The translations under genes and the position numbers were made by a program. Of a stretch of 12,388 nt of DNA, positions 1 to 6,776 are shown piece by piece (the first letter of the stretch is position 1; every line of letters begins with the position of its first letter). This DNA comes from an uncultured Eubacteriales bacterium. GTDB lineage: Bacteria; Bacillota; Clostridia; Christensenellales; CAG-138. The stretch covers positions 1 through 12,388 of the forward strand of contig UQXE01000043.1 in assembly GCA_900544965.1 (NCBI GenBank), in the 5' to 3' direction. The notes below the pieces were generated by a model. That model was given only the letters and a program-made list of their open reading frames with translations. It was not told the DNA's origin and searched no databases.

Positions 1-51
1 GGAGTTCTTAGAACCTTTTTTGCAAAAAAGGTTCTAAGCCGCCGGAGGCAA
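1..51. repeat. Left copy of 51-bp terminal inverted repeat
   Basis: Positions 1-51 are the exact reverse complement of 12335-12385. Within it, 7-38 is a perfect 32-bp palindrome whose arms meet at a central GC, with six T then six A around the centre. The following GCCGCCGGAGGC (39-50) is itself a partial dyad. Beyond base 51 the two flanks diverge. The T-rich centre means either strand would give a hairpin with a U-rich half, so it could act as a bidirectional terminator. Its place at both ends of the window suggests a multi-copy genomic repeat that broke the assembly. Confidence 0.9.
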
Positions 52-79
52 AACCTGCAAAGAACGAAAATTTCGCGGG

Positions 80-122
80 TTTCATCAGGCTCTTAAGCGC
101 ATACCGTCAGAGCCTGATGAAA
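80..122. repeat. 14-bp perfect stem-loop beside the left repeat
   Basis: Arms 80-93 (TTTCATCAGGCTCT) and 109-122 are perfectly complementary, with a 15-nt loop (94-108). It lies between the end repeat and the ileS terminator. The arms begin with TTT and end with AAA, so each strand ends the hairpin in a short A or T run. A second-line terminator or another small dispersed repeat are both possible. The sequence alone does not decide. Confidence 0.6.
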
Positions 123-146
123 AGTCAGAGGCGCGGCCCTTGAGAA

Positions 147-179
147 TCTTAAAAGGCGGCTCAGCGCCGCCTTTTAAGA
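147..179 (-). terminator. Probable ileS transcription terminator
   Basis: Arms 147-160 and 166-179 form a perfect 14-bp stem with a 5-nt loop. The stem has a GC-rich top (GGCGGC/GCCGCC) and an A/T base, so the minus-strand transcript ends the hairpin in CCTTTTAAGA. It starts 14 nt past the ileS stop codon at 194-196. The T run is inside the stem rather than after it, which fits a bidirectional type of terminator. Confidence 0.7.
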
Positions 180-193
180 ACATGCTCGAACTC

Positions 194-3100
194 TTATTCC
201 GCAGTGATGACCCTGCTTACGCTCAATTTGACCGTTTCGCCGTTTATCGTCCATTCTCTGGAGTAGTCCCCGTCCATATCCCTAACAAACCCCTTTGCAA
301 GGGTATCGTCGGCGATTTCGGATCCAAAGCTCTCGATTATGCTGTCTATACGCGCGTTGCTCTCATAGCCCACAACGATATTGTCGGTTACCTCAAATCC
401 CGCTTCCTTACGCATTGTTTGTATTTTGGAAACCAGTTCACGCACGAACCCCTCGTCTATCAGCTCGGGTGTAAGCGTGGTGTCCAGGACTACGGCCAGG
501 TTGCCATCAACCTCGGTTACGAAGCCCTCACGCTTTTGTATTTCTACGATCACATCCTCGGGGGAAAGAAGGACGGGCTGACCATCCAACTCGAATTCAT
601 AGTTCCTATTGCTCTTGTGCGCCTGCACTATGATATCACCTATTCCTTCTCCTTCCTGAAGGTATGCGCTTATCCTTTTTAATAGCTTACCATAGCGCGG
701 CCCCAGTGTCTTAAGCTGCGGCTTTACCTTGTAGGATGAAAAACCGGAAGCGTCCTCAATATAGGAAACCTTTTTTACATTGAGTTCCGACGCTATAATA
801 TCCGTGTACGACTGTGGCAGATCCGCCCCCTGAACGAACATGCCGCCTATTGGCTGCCTGTTCTTAATGTTGGCGCTGTTGCGCGCGCTTCTGCCCAGCA
901 CAACGATAGCCAGCACCCTGCCCATATTGCTTTCCAGCTCGGGATCCATCATACTTTTATCGCATTGAGGGTAATCGCAAAGATGTACGCTTTCGGGTGC
1001 GTTAACGTCAACGGAGCGCACAAGGTTCTGATACATCTCCTCGGATATAAACGGAACAAATGGGGCTATAAGCCTGCAAAGCGTTTCGAGGACGGTATAT
1101 AATGTCATGTAAGCCGCTTCTTTATCGGCCGTCATCTCCTTCCCCCAATAGCGTTCACGGCACCTTCTCACATACCAGTTGGACAGCTCGTCGACAAATT
1201 TTACCAGTTCGCGTCCTGCCTCGGTTATTTTAAGGCTGTCAAGCTGGCTGTCAACCAGTTCAACGGTTGTGTTCAGCCTTGAAAGGATCCATCGGTCCAT
1301 AGCTGAAAGGTTATCCCTGTTGAGCCTGTGCTTAGTTGGATCGAATCCGTCGATTTCAGCATAGAGAATATAAAAGGCGTATGTGTTCCACAGGGTTCCC
1401 ATAAACTTCCGCTGGTATTCGCTGACGGCTTCAGCGCTGAACGAGCTGGGCAGCCAGGGACTGGAGCCAGTATAAAAATACCATCTTACAGCGTCCGCAC
1501 CCTGCTTATCCAGCACATCCCAAGGATCTACCACGTTTCCCTTGTGCTTGCTCATCTTTATGCCATCCTTATCGTTGACAAGCCCAAGGACTATGCAGTT
1601 AAGGAACGATGGGCTGTCAAACAGACAGGCCGAGATGGCGAGCAGGTTATAGAACCACCCGCGCGTCTGGTCTATCGCCTCGCTTATATAATCGGCGGGG
1701 AAACGCCTGTGGAACTCTTCAGCATTCTCAAATGGATAGTGCCACTGGGCAAAGGGCATTGATCCGGAATCAAACCAGCAGTCTATAACAACAGGCTCAC
1801 GGCGCATGGTTTTGCCGCATTCAGGGCACGGGAATGTTATCGGATCGAGGAAGGGCTTGTGAAGTTCTATATCCTTAGGAACATCCGGATTAAGCTGCGA
1901 AAGCTCCTTACGGCTTCCAACGACGTGTATATGGCCGCATTCGCACATCCACACCGGCAGAGGCGTTCCCCAATAACGCTCGCGGGATATACACCAATCT
2001 ATCACGTTTTCCAGGAAGTTGCCCATCCTCCCTTCCTTTATTGTGGCCGGTATCCAGTTTACCCTTCTGTTAAATTCTATAAGCCTATCCTTGATAGCCG
2101 TCATCTTTATGAACCAGCTTTCACGGGCATAATAGATGAGCGGCGTATCGCAGCGCCAGCAATATGGATAGCTGTGCTCGAATTCCAATTTTTTAAACAG
2201 CTTTCCGCTTGTCTTCAGATCTTTTATAATTTGCTTATCAGCTTCCTTTACGAACATTCCGTCCCAGGGGGTGCCTCCAACCATTATTCCAGTGGTGCTG
2301 ACAAGCTGGATAAAAGGAAGATCCCACTCGCGCCCAACCTTGGCGTCCTGCTCGCCGAAAGCGGGGGCGATATGAACTATACCGGAGCCTGAATCCAGAG
2401 TGACGTAGTCGTCGGCTACCACTCTAAAGCCCTTTTTGTTCTTTAGGTTTACAGGAAAATCAAAGAGCGGTTCATACTCAAGCCCGATAAGATCTTCGCC
2501 CTTATAATGCTCAAGTACCTTTGCCTCCTCGCCAATTACCGCTCCTGCGAGCGCTTGGGCGATTATCAGGTTTTTACCTTCGTATTCAACTTTTACGTAG
2601 TCAAAGTCCCTGTTTACGCACAGCGCCACGTTGCTTGGGAGCGTCCACGGGGTTGTTGTCCACGCAAGCAGGCTTGCGTTTTGCCCGATTATAGGGAACG
2701 TTACAAATATTGAGGTGTCTTTAACGGTTTTATAACCCTGAGCAACCTCATGCGATGAAAGCGCCGTGCCGCAGCGGGGGCAGTAGGGCACAATCTTATG
2801 GCCTTTATACAGCAGGCCCTTTTCGTATATGGTTTTTAGCGCCCACCACTCGGACTCGATATAGTTGTTGTCATAAGTGATGTATGGGTTCTCCATGTCA
2901 GCCCAGTAGCCTACGCGGTCGCTCATCTGCTCCCATTCGGCCTTATACTTCCAGACGGACTCCTTGCATTTTTCTATAAACGCCTCAACGCCATATTCCT
3001 CAATCTGATCCTTGCTGTCAAGGCCAAGCGCTTTTTCGACTTCAAGCTCTACAGGAAGGCCATGAGTGTCCCAGCCGGCTTTGCGCAATACGTCATAGCC

Positions 3101-3325
3101 CTTCATAGTCTTGAAGCGCGGAATTATATCCTTCATGCTTCTTGTAAGGACATGTCCGATATGCGGCTTGCCATTAGCGGTGGGCGGACCATCGAAAAAG
3201 GTGTATGCTTTTTCACCCTTCCTTTGAGAGGCGCTTTTTTCAAAGATACGGTTTTCCTTCCAGAACTTAAGCGTATCCTTCTCGCGTGAAACGAAATCCA
3301 GCGAGGTGTCGACTTTTTTATACAT
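194..3325 (-). CDS. ileS: Isoleucyl-tRNA synthetase, type 2 (eukaryote-like)
   Basis: Charges tRNA-Ile with isoleucine in the cytoplasm (class Ia aminoacyl-tRNA synthetase). Visible motifs: HIGH at residues 55-58; paired cysteines CPRC (182-185) and CWRC; the WTTTPWTLPSN and GSGIVHIAPAFGEQD segments of the CP1 editing domain that hydrolyses Val-tRNA; CPEC near 500; KMSKH at 590-594. KMSKH, about 1043 residues and no C-terminal cysteine zinc motif mark the type 2 group (IleS2), known for low mupirocin sensitivity. The ATG at 3325 is preferred over an in-frame GTG nine bases upstream, because AAGGAG overlaps that GTG and lies 8 nt before the ATG. Expression is controlled by the T-box leader upstream, and a terminator follows. 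The sequence appears intact. Confidence 0.97.
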   Translation of the reverse strand: MYKKVDTSLDFVSREKDTLKFWKENRIFEKSASQRKGEKAYTFFDGPPTANGKPHIGHVLTRSMKDIIPRFKTMKGYDVLRKAGWDTHGLPVELEVEKALGLDSKDQIEEYGVEAFIEKCKESVWKYKAEWEQMSDRVGYWADMENPYITYDNNYIESEWWALKTIYEKGLLYKGHKIVPYCPRCGTALSSHEVAQGYKTVKDTSIFVTFPIIGQNASLLAWTTTPWTLPSNVALCVNRDFDYVKVEYEGKNLIIAQALAGAVIGEEAKVLEHYKGEDLIGLEYEPLFDFPVNLKNKKGFRVVADDYVTLDSGSGIVHIAPAFGEQDAKVGREWDLPFIQLVSTTGIMVGGTPWDGMFVKEADKQIIKDLKTSGKLFKKLEFEHSYPYCWRCDTPLIYYARESWFIKMTAIKDRLIEFNRRVNWIPATIKEGRMGNFLENVIDWCISRERYWGTPLPVWMCECGHIHVVGSRKELSQLNPDVPKDIELHKPFLDPITFPCPECGKTMRREPVVIDCWFDSGSMPFAQWHYPFENAEEFHRRFPADYISEAIDQTRGWFYNLLAISACLFDSPSFLNCIVLGLVNDKDGIKMSKHKGNVVDPWDVLDKQGADAVRWYFYTGSSPWLPSSFSAEAVSEYQRKFMGTLWNTYAFYILYAEIDGFDPTKHRLNRDNLSAMDRWILSRLNTTVELVDSQLDSLKITEAGRELVKFVDELSNWYVRRCRERYWGKEMTADKEAAYMTLYTVLETLCRLIAPFVPFISEEMYQNLVRSVDVNAPESVHLCDYPQCDKSMMDPELESNMGRVLAIVVLGRSARNSANIKNRQPIGGMFVQGADLPQSYTDIIASELNVKKVSYIEDASGFSSYKVKPQLKTLGPRYGKLLKRISAYLQEGEGIGDIIVQAHKSNRNYEFELDGQPVLLSPEDVIVEIQKREGFVTEVDGNLAVVLDTTLTPELIDEGFVRELVSKIQTMRKEAGFEVTDNIVVGYESNARIDSIIESFGSEIADDTLAKGFVRDMDGDYSREWTINGETVKLSVSRVITAE

Positions 3326-3375
3326 GTAATGCACTCCTTTTTAATAATATATTAGTTCGAAGCCGGAGTTAAACT

Positions 3376-3662
3376 AAAAGGCCCTTCGTCCGTATATAAT
3401 TTAGGACGAAAGACCCATAAAAGGCTTCCGCGGTACCACCTAGATTGGCATAACCTGCCCGCTCTATTGCGTACGTTTTCATACGCATCCCCTGTAACGT
3501 GAGGAAACGTTACCACTTACTAAGCCTATCCTTTCAGCGGCAAACTCATGGGTGATGCATTTGTTTCTCAACCTTCCCGCTACCTTTCACCATACGTAGC
3601 TCGCTTCGGGCTGTTGAGAGCATGTCTGTCCCAATCAAAGCTTTTACCATATAAACTTACTG
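3376..3662 (-). promoter_or_regulatory. T-box riboswitch leader of ileS
   Basis: The minus strand carries the T-box core AGGTGGTACCGCG (3441-3429). Upstream is a stem I: arms 3613-3619 and 3566-3572 pair over 7 bp, with an inner GCTAC/GTAGC helix and a distal loop containing GGTGAAAG. The likely specifier is AUC (Ile) at 3556-3554, followed by the usual A. Downstream, arms 3404-3415 and 3380-3391 form a 12-bp terminator (two G-U pairs) followed by TTTTAGTTT. Known mechanism: uncharged tRNA-Ile pairs with the specifier and with the T-box bulge, favours the antiterminator, and switches ileS on. All parts of a functional T-box are present. Confidence 0.95.
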
Positions 3663-3668
3663 TTTCGC

Positions 3669-3697
3669 ATTATACCGTATGTTTTTCTTTTTGTAAA
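3669..3697 (-). promoter_or_regulatory. Sigma-A promoter of the ileS T-box transcript
   Basis: On the minus strand TTTACA (3697-3692) and TATAAT (3674-3669) are separated by 17 nt. The -10 box is a perfect match and the -35 box has one mismatch. Transcription would start near 3662, just before stem I of the T-box. Confidence 0.8.
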
Positions 3698-3756
3698 GTG
3701 CTAAAGTTAAAGCAATAATATGAAAAAATAGCTATGCCTACATTATGGAGCATATC

Positions 3757-3784
3757 TTGACGAAACATGTATTTATGTTATAAT
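3757..3784 (+). promoter_or_regulatory. Sigma-A promoter of gntR
   Basis: TTGACG (3757-3762), a 16-nt spacer and TATAAT (3779-3784) form a near-consensus promoter. The predicted start is near 3791. It diverges from the ileS promoter, with about 59 bp between the two -35 boxes and nothing recognisable between them. Confidence 0.75.
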
Positions 3785-3787
3785 ATA

Positions 3788-3799
3788 TTTGACGTCAAA
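3788..3799. promoter_or_regulatory. 12-bp palindrome, candidate GntR operator
   Basis: TTTGACGTCAAA is a perfect palindrome that begins 4 bp after the -10 box, covering the predicted transcription start. A repressor bound there would block initiation. GntR/FCD regulators commonly bind short palindromes at their own promoters, so autoregulation is the natural inference. No second copy was noticed in this window. Confidence 0.45.
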
Positions 3800-3829
3800 A
3801 AATGATGTAACTAAAGGAGTGTAATTTTT

Positions 3830-4501
3830 ATGGAACTGAAGAGAATCGCTGACGAAATGCAGCCACGGACAATGGCGGCCAGAGATTGGGTATTCCAGGT
3901 TATTCGTACCGCTATTGTCAGGGGTGTATTGCCAGGCGGCATGCCTTTACGTCAGGATGAGATTTCAGCTGCGCTTAATGTCAGCCATATACCCGTGCGC
4001 GAGGCGTTTAGGCAGCTTGAGGCGCAGGGGCTTGTGAGGATTTATCCGAATCGGGGCGCAATAGTTACAAAGCTGAGTCGGGGCGAAATGGCCAACATCA
4101 TGGATACCCGCATAATGCTTGAGCTTGGAGCCATAAGGGCGGCGCTTCCCCGTATGACGGATGAGTTGCTTGATGAAGCTGAAAAGCTCTTGGAAAAATC
4201 CGCTGAAGAGACTGATCAGCATAAATTGGAGGACCTCAACCTTAAGTTTCATCTCATGCTCTATGGCCCCGCTGAAAACCAGGTGCTGTTCCAGCTTATT
4301 GACCAGCTTCACGCAAATGTCGACAGGTATATAAGAAGGTTTTATACGCTTTCGGACCGTGTCGAGAGATCGCTTGAAGATCATCAAAAGCTTTTGGACG
4401 CTTGCCGTAAACGTGACACTGTACTCGTGGACGCAGTACTTCGGACCCATTTGGAGTATGCCAAAGAGCAGCTAATGAATCTGCCGTCTGAGACGGAATA
4501 A
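3830..4501 (+). CDS. GntR-family transcriptional regulator, FCD subfamily
   Basis: DNA-binding regulator of 223 residues. The N-terminal winged helix (about 18-82) contains the recognition segment VSHIPVREAFRQLEAQGLV (51-69), with the PVREA signature of the FadR/VanR branch, and the wing NRGAIV. The all-helical FCD effector domain spans about 86-215. It shows the FH of NLKFH (H141), H185 and H207, which in the family bind a metal next to the carboxylate ligand. The fourth ligand position is N137 rather than Asp. The start has AAAGGAG 10 nt upstream and its own promoter. The ligand is unknown. The next gene, a nucleoside/BMP-type binding lipoprotein 138 bp downstream on the same strand, is the obvious candidate target. 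Confidence 0.93.
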   Translation: MELKRIADEMQPRTMAARDWVFQVIRTAIVRGVLPGGMPLRQDEISAALNVSHIPVREAFRQLEAQGLVRIYPNRGAIVTKLSRGEMANIMDTRIMLELGAIRAALPRMTDELLDEAEKLLEKSAEETDQHKLEDLNLKFHLMLYGPAENQVLFQLIDQLHANVDRYIRRFYTLSDRVERSLEDHQKLLDACRKRDTVLVDAVLRTHLEYAKEQLMNLPSETE

Positions 4502-4516
4502 AAATTATAACGCGGA

Positions 4517-4587
4517 TTCACCTTCTGAATTCTCTATTGGGTTTACGCTGATTGATTATGATACAGTGTAAACCTACTTTTGGTGAA
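4517..4587 (+). promoter_or_regulatory. Nested dyad between gntR and the BMP lipoprotein
   Basis: Arms 4538-4550 and 4564-4576 pair over 13 bp (two G-U pairs as RNA) around a 13-nt loop: GGTTTACGCTG facing CAGTGTAAACC. An outer TTCACC (4517-4522) can pair with GGTGAA (4582-4587). Only CTTTT follows the inner stem, so it is a poor intrinsic terminator. It may be a leaky terminator, an mRNA processing or stability element, or an operator. It does not match the purine riboswitch core or the BirA operator, whose half-sites have the opposite orientation. Confidence 0.5.
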
Positions 4588-4639
4588 CATTCTCAATTAA
4601 TAGGGAGGCAAGCTTAGTGCTTGAGTTTGGAGGTAATTG

Positions 4640-5623
4640 GTGAAAAAAAGCATATGTGCACTGGTTGCCATAATAATCATATTTTCATTTATTTCGTGCA
4701 AACCATCCAGTAAGGATGGAGGCAGTATTAAGGTGGCAGCGGTTACTGTTGGAGAACTTGGGGGATCGGTTTATGCTGATTCCGTACACGCGAACCTGGA
4801 GCGCCTTGCTCAAGAATTTACCATTACTCCTCTGTTCATAGATTGTGGAGGCGATGCCGAAACATACGAAGACAAGCTTATGCAAGCGGCCGAAAGCTCG
4901 GATTTCGTAATTGCCGTTGACACTCAGTTACGTGAATATGTCGTTTCCGCCGCGCAGCAGAATCCGGAGACAAGGTTTATATATCTTGACGGTGATATAT
5001 ACGGTAATAATAATATAATTTCTGTTGTGTTTGCCAAAGACGAGGGGGTATTCTTGGCTGGGTACATTGCTTCAAAGATGAGTAGAACGGGCAAGATTGG
5101 AGCCGTTGCAGACGGGGATTTATCTGAACAGGATGAGCTTCTGGAGAGTTATGATAATGGCGCTAAATATGCAAATCCCAATATAACCGTTATGAAGGAA
5201 TATGCAAATGAACTCAACGGTTGGACCGTAAAGGACAACGCGCTTTCATTATACGACCAAGGCTGCGACGTAGTGCTTAATTTAACTGGCGGCGGCCAGG
5301 GGGTATTCGACGCCGCTCAGGAGACCAGAAATTACGCCATAGGGTTTGGTATAGACCAGAGGCATATAAACCCCGATGCAATAATATGTTCCATGGTCAA
5401 CCAGGCGGGAGTTTCAATTTATAATATTGTAGCCGCCTACATCGCGGAAGGGACTTGGAACGGCGGAGAGGTTTGGCATGCAAATGTTAAAAATGAGCTC
5501 GTTGATATTTCATATGGTGAGGATGGTACGGTTCAAATTGTAGCTGACGATATCAAAGACGAGGTTAACGAGCTGAAAAAGCTGCTTGCTTCGGGCGAGG
5601 TTGTGGCAAGGGTACATCAATAA
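4640..5623 (+). CDS. BMP/PnrA-family substrate-binding lipoprotein
   Basis: Extracytoplasmic solute receptor of an ABC importer, anchored by a lipid. A lysine-start signal peptide and a hydrophobic stretch end in the lipobox FISC (Cys 20), followed by a polar linker and the BMP domain (about 30-320). Family marks include QQNPETRFIYLDGD, the segment EGVFLAGYIASKMSRTGKIG and NLTGGGQGVF. Known BMP/PnrA members bind nucleosides, mostly purines; the substrate here is inferred only. The start is taken as GTG 4640 because GGAGG at 4629-4633 gives 6-nt spacing; TTG 4637 would leave only 3. No permease or ATPase genes follow, unlike the usual nupABC-type operon. It may be cotranscribed with gntR. Confidence 0.9.
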   Translation: MKKSICALVAIIIIFSFISCKPSSKDGGSIKVAAVTVGELGGSVYADSVHANLERLAQEFTITPLFIDCGGDAETYEDKLMQAAESSDFVIAVDTQLREYVVSAAQQNPETRFIYLDGDIYGNNNIISVVFAKDEGVFLAGYIASKMSRTGKIGAVADGDLSEQDELLESYDNGAKYANPNITVMKEYANELNGWTVKDNALSLYDQGCDVVLNLTGGGQGVFDAAQETRNYAIGFGIDQRHINPDAIICSMVNQAGVSIYNIVAAYIAEGTWNGGEVWHANVKNELVDISYGEDGTVQIVADDIKDEVNELKKLLASGEVVARVHQ

Positions 5624-5700
5624 TCTCAATTACTAACCGCAAACGTAATTCTTTTGAGCAATACAGTATAGCTGTCTTTAACCCATCGCCATACGATGGA

Positions 5701-5751
5701 GACGGGATTGTCAACCTTAATGGGTTAATTGGTTGACAATCCCGTCTTTTT
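5701..5751 (+). terminator. Intrinsic terminator after the lipoprotein gene, overlapping the BirA operator
   Basis: Arms 5701-5716 and 5731-5746 are a perfect 16-bp inverted repeat with a 14-nt loop, followed by five T (5747-5751). It lies 77 bp past the lipoprotein stop. By structure it is a strong rho-independent terminator. The same bases contain the BirA operator and the birA -35 box. A 6-bp hairpin (5683-5688/5694-5699) stands just before it. Confidence 0.8.
5707..5740. promoter_or_regulatory. BirA operator (biotin operator)
   Basis: ATTGTCAACC (5707-5716), 14 bp, then GGTTGACAAT (5731-5740). This agrees closely with the published BirA signal TTGTAAACC-N14/15-GGTTTACAA: one symmetric substitution in each half and the right spacer length. 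It covers the -35 box of the birA promoter, so holo-BirA bound as a dimer would shut off birA and bioY when biotin is plentiful. Position, symmetry and downstream genes all agree. Confidence 0.9.
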
Positions 5752-5762
5752 GATTATATAAT
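5733..5762 (+). promoter_or_regulatory. birA-bioY promoter inside the operator
   Basis: TTGACA (5733-5738, perfect) and TATAAT (5757-5762, perfect) are separated by 18 nt. The -35 box is the right half-site of the BirA operator and the descending arm of the terminator. The start would fall near 5769, leaving a leader of about a dozen bases that is almost all ribosome binding site (AGAGGTGG, 5769-5776). Confidence 0.8.
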
Positions 5763-5780
5763 GCAATCAGAGGTGGTTAA

Positions 5781-6776
5781 ATGGTTATAAAGGACAAGGT
5801 TTTAAATATGCTGGCAAAGGCTGATGGAAACTACGTGTCGGGCGAAGACCTGGCACGGAGCCTGGGCGTGAGCCGCAACGCGATATGGAAAGCAATAAAC
5901 GCTTTGCGCGGCCAGGGGGTTTTCATTCATGCGGCGACAAACAAGGGATACCGTCTTGGCGGCAAAGTGGATATCCTGTCGGAAGAACTGATTAGAAACT
6001 ATCTGGAGGATGAGGACGGCAGGTTTTTTATTGATGTCAGGAGAGCGGTTGCCTCCACCAATACCGTTTTAAAGCAAATGGCTGAAACGGGCGCTCCGGA
6101 AGGAACGGTATTGATAGCACAGGAGCAGACGGGAGGCAAGGGCCGCCTTCAGCGCCGCTTTTTCTCGCCGCCTGGAACCGGCATATACATGAGTGTTCTC
6201 CTGCGCCCATGCATTTTGGCGGCGGACTGCCTATTTATTACTACTGCCTCAGCCGTGGCCGTAGCCGAGGCAATCAAGGATGTCTGCGGGAAGGACGCCC
6301 GCATCAAATGGGTAAACGACGTCTATTGCGATGGGAAAAAGGTGTGTGGAATTCTTACTGAAGCTTCCTTGGACCTTGAAAGCGGAGGGGTTGCATATGC
6401 TGTTTTGGGCATTGGCATCAATGTATATAGGCCGCAAGAAGGCTATCCCGAGGAGATAGCGGGCATCGCCGGAGCGGTTTTGGATAATGCGAATGGCGCG
6501 GGGGATCTGAGAAGCCGTATGGCTGCGTGCGTTTTAAAGCGTTTTTGGGCCTACTACTCCGAACTGAATAAAAGACGCTTTCTTGACAAATATAAGGAAC
6601 TTTCCATGATTGTAGGAAGGGAAGTCTATGTTTTACGAAAAAACGCATCCCATAGGGCATTTGTAATAGGGATTGACGACGACTGCTGCCTAAGGGTAAG
6701 GTATTCCGACGGATCGGAAGAGCTGCTGTCGTCAGGCGAGGTCAGCATAAACCCCAATGTTGCGGGAGAAGTATGA
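5781..6776 (+). CDS. birA: Bifunctional biotin protein ligase / biotin operon repressor
   Basis: Makes biotinyl-5'-AMP from biotin and ATP and transfers biotin to a lysine of carboxylase or decarboxylase carrier proteins. When these are saturated, the holo form dimerises and represses DNA. The 331 residues show all three parts: an N-terminal winged helix (1-62, with SGEDLARSLGVSRNAIWKAI), the ligase core (about 65-280) with STNT (92-95), the adenylate loop TGGKGRLQRRF (117-127), KWVND (176-180), K187 and GIGINV, and a C-terminal SH3-like domain (about 283-327). The HTH makes it the regulatory type, in agreement with the operator directly upstream. The stop overlaps the bioY start (ATGA), so the two are translationally coupled. 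Confidence 0.96.
   Translation: MVIKDKVLNMLAKADGNYVSGEDLARSLGVSRNAIWKAINALRGQGVFIHAATNKGYRLGGKVDILSEELIRNYLEDEDGRFFIDVRRAVASTNTVLKQMAETGAPEGTVLIAQEQTGGKGRLQRRFFSPPGTGIYMSVLLRPCILAADCLFITTASAVAVAEAIKDVCGKDARIKWVNDVYCDGKKVCGILTEASLDLESGGVAYAVLGIGINVYRPQEGYPEEIAGIAGAVLDNANGAGDLRSRMAACVLKRFWAYYSELNKRRFLDKYKELSMIVGREVYVLRKNASHRAFVIGIDDDCCLRVRYSDGSEELLSSGEVSINPNVAGEV

Noticed and set aside
1328..2392. Open frames antisense to ileS (for example 1328-1762 and 1859-2392)
   Set aside because: They lie wholly opposite a strongly conserved synthetase, lack recognisable protein features and are explained by its codon use.
4538..4576. A second BirA operator
   Set aside because: The half-sites read GGTTTAC...GTAAACC, the reverse of the operator order (GTAAACC...GGTTTAC), so the dyad only resembles it superficially.
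4500..4639. Purine riboswitch before the BMP lipoprotein gene
   Set aside because: The hairpin here lacks the conserved three-way junction sequences and loop-loop pairing of the purine aptamer.
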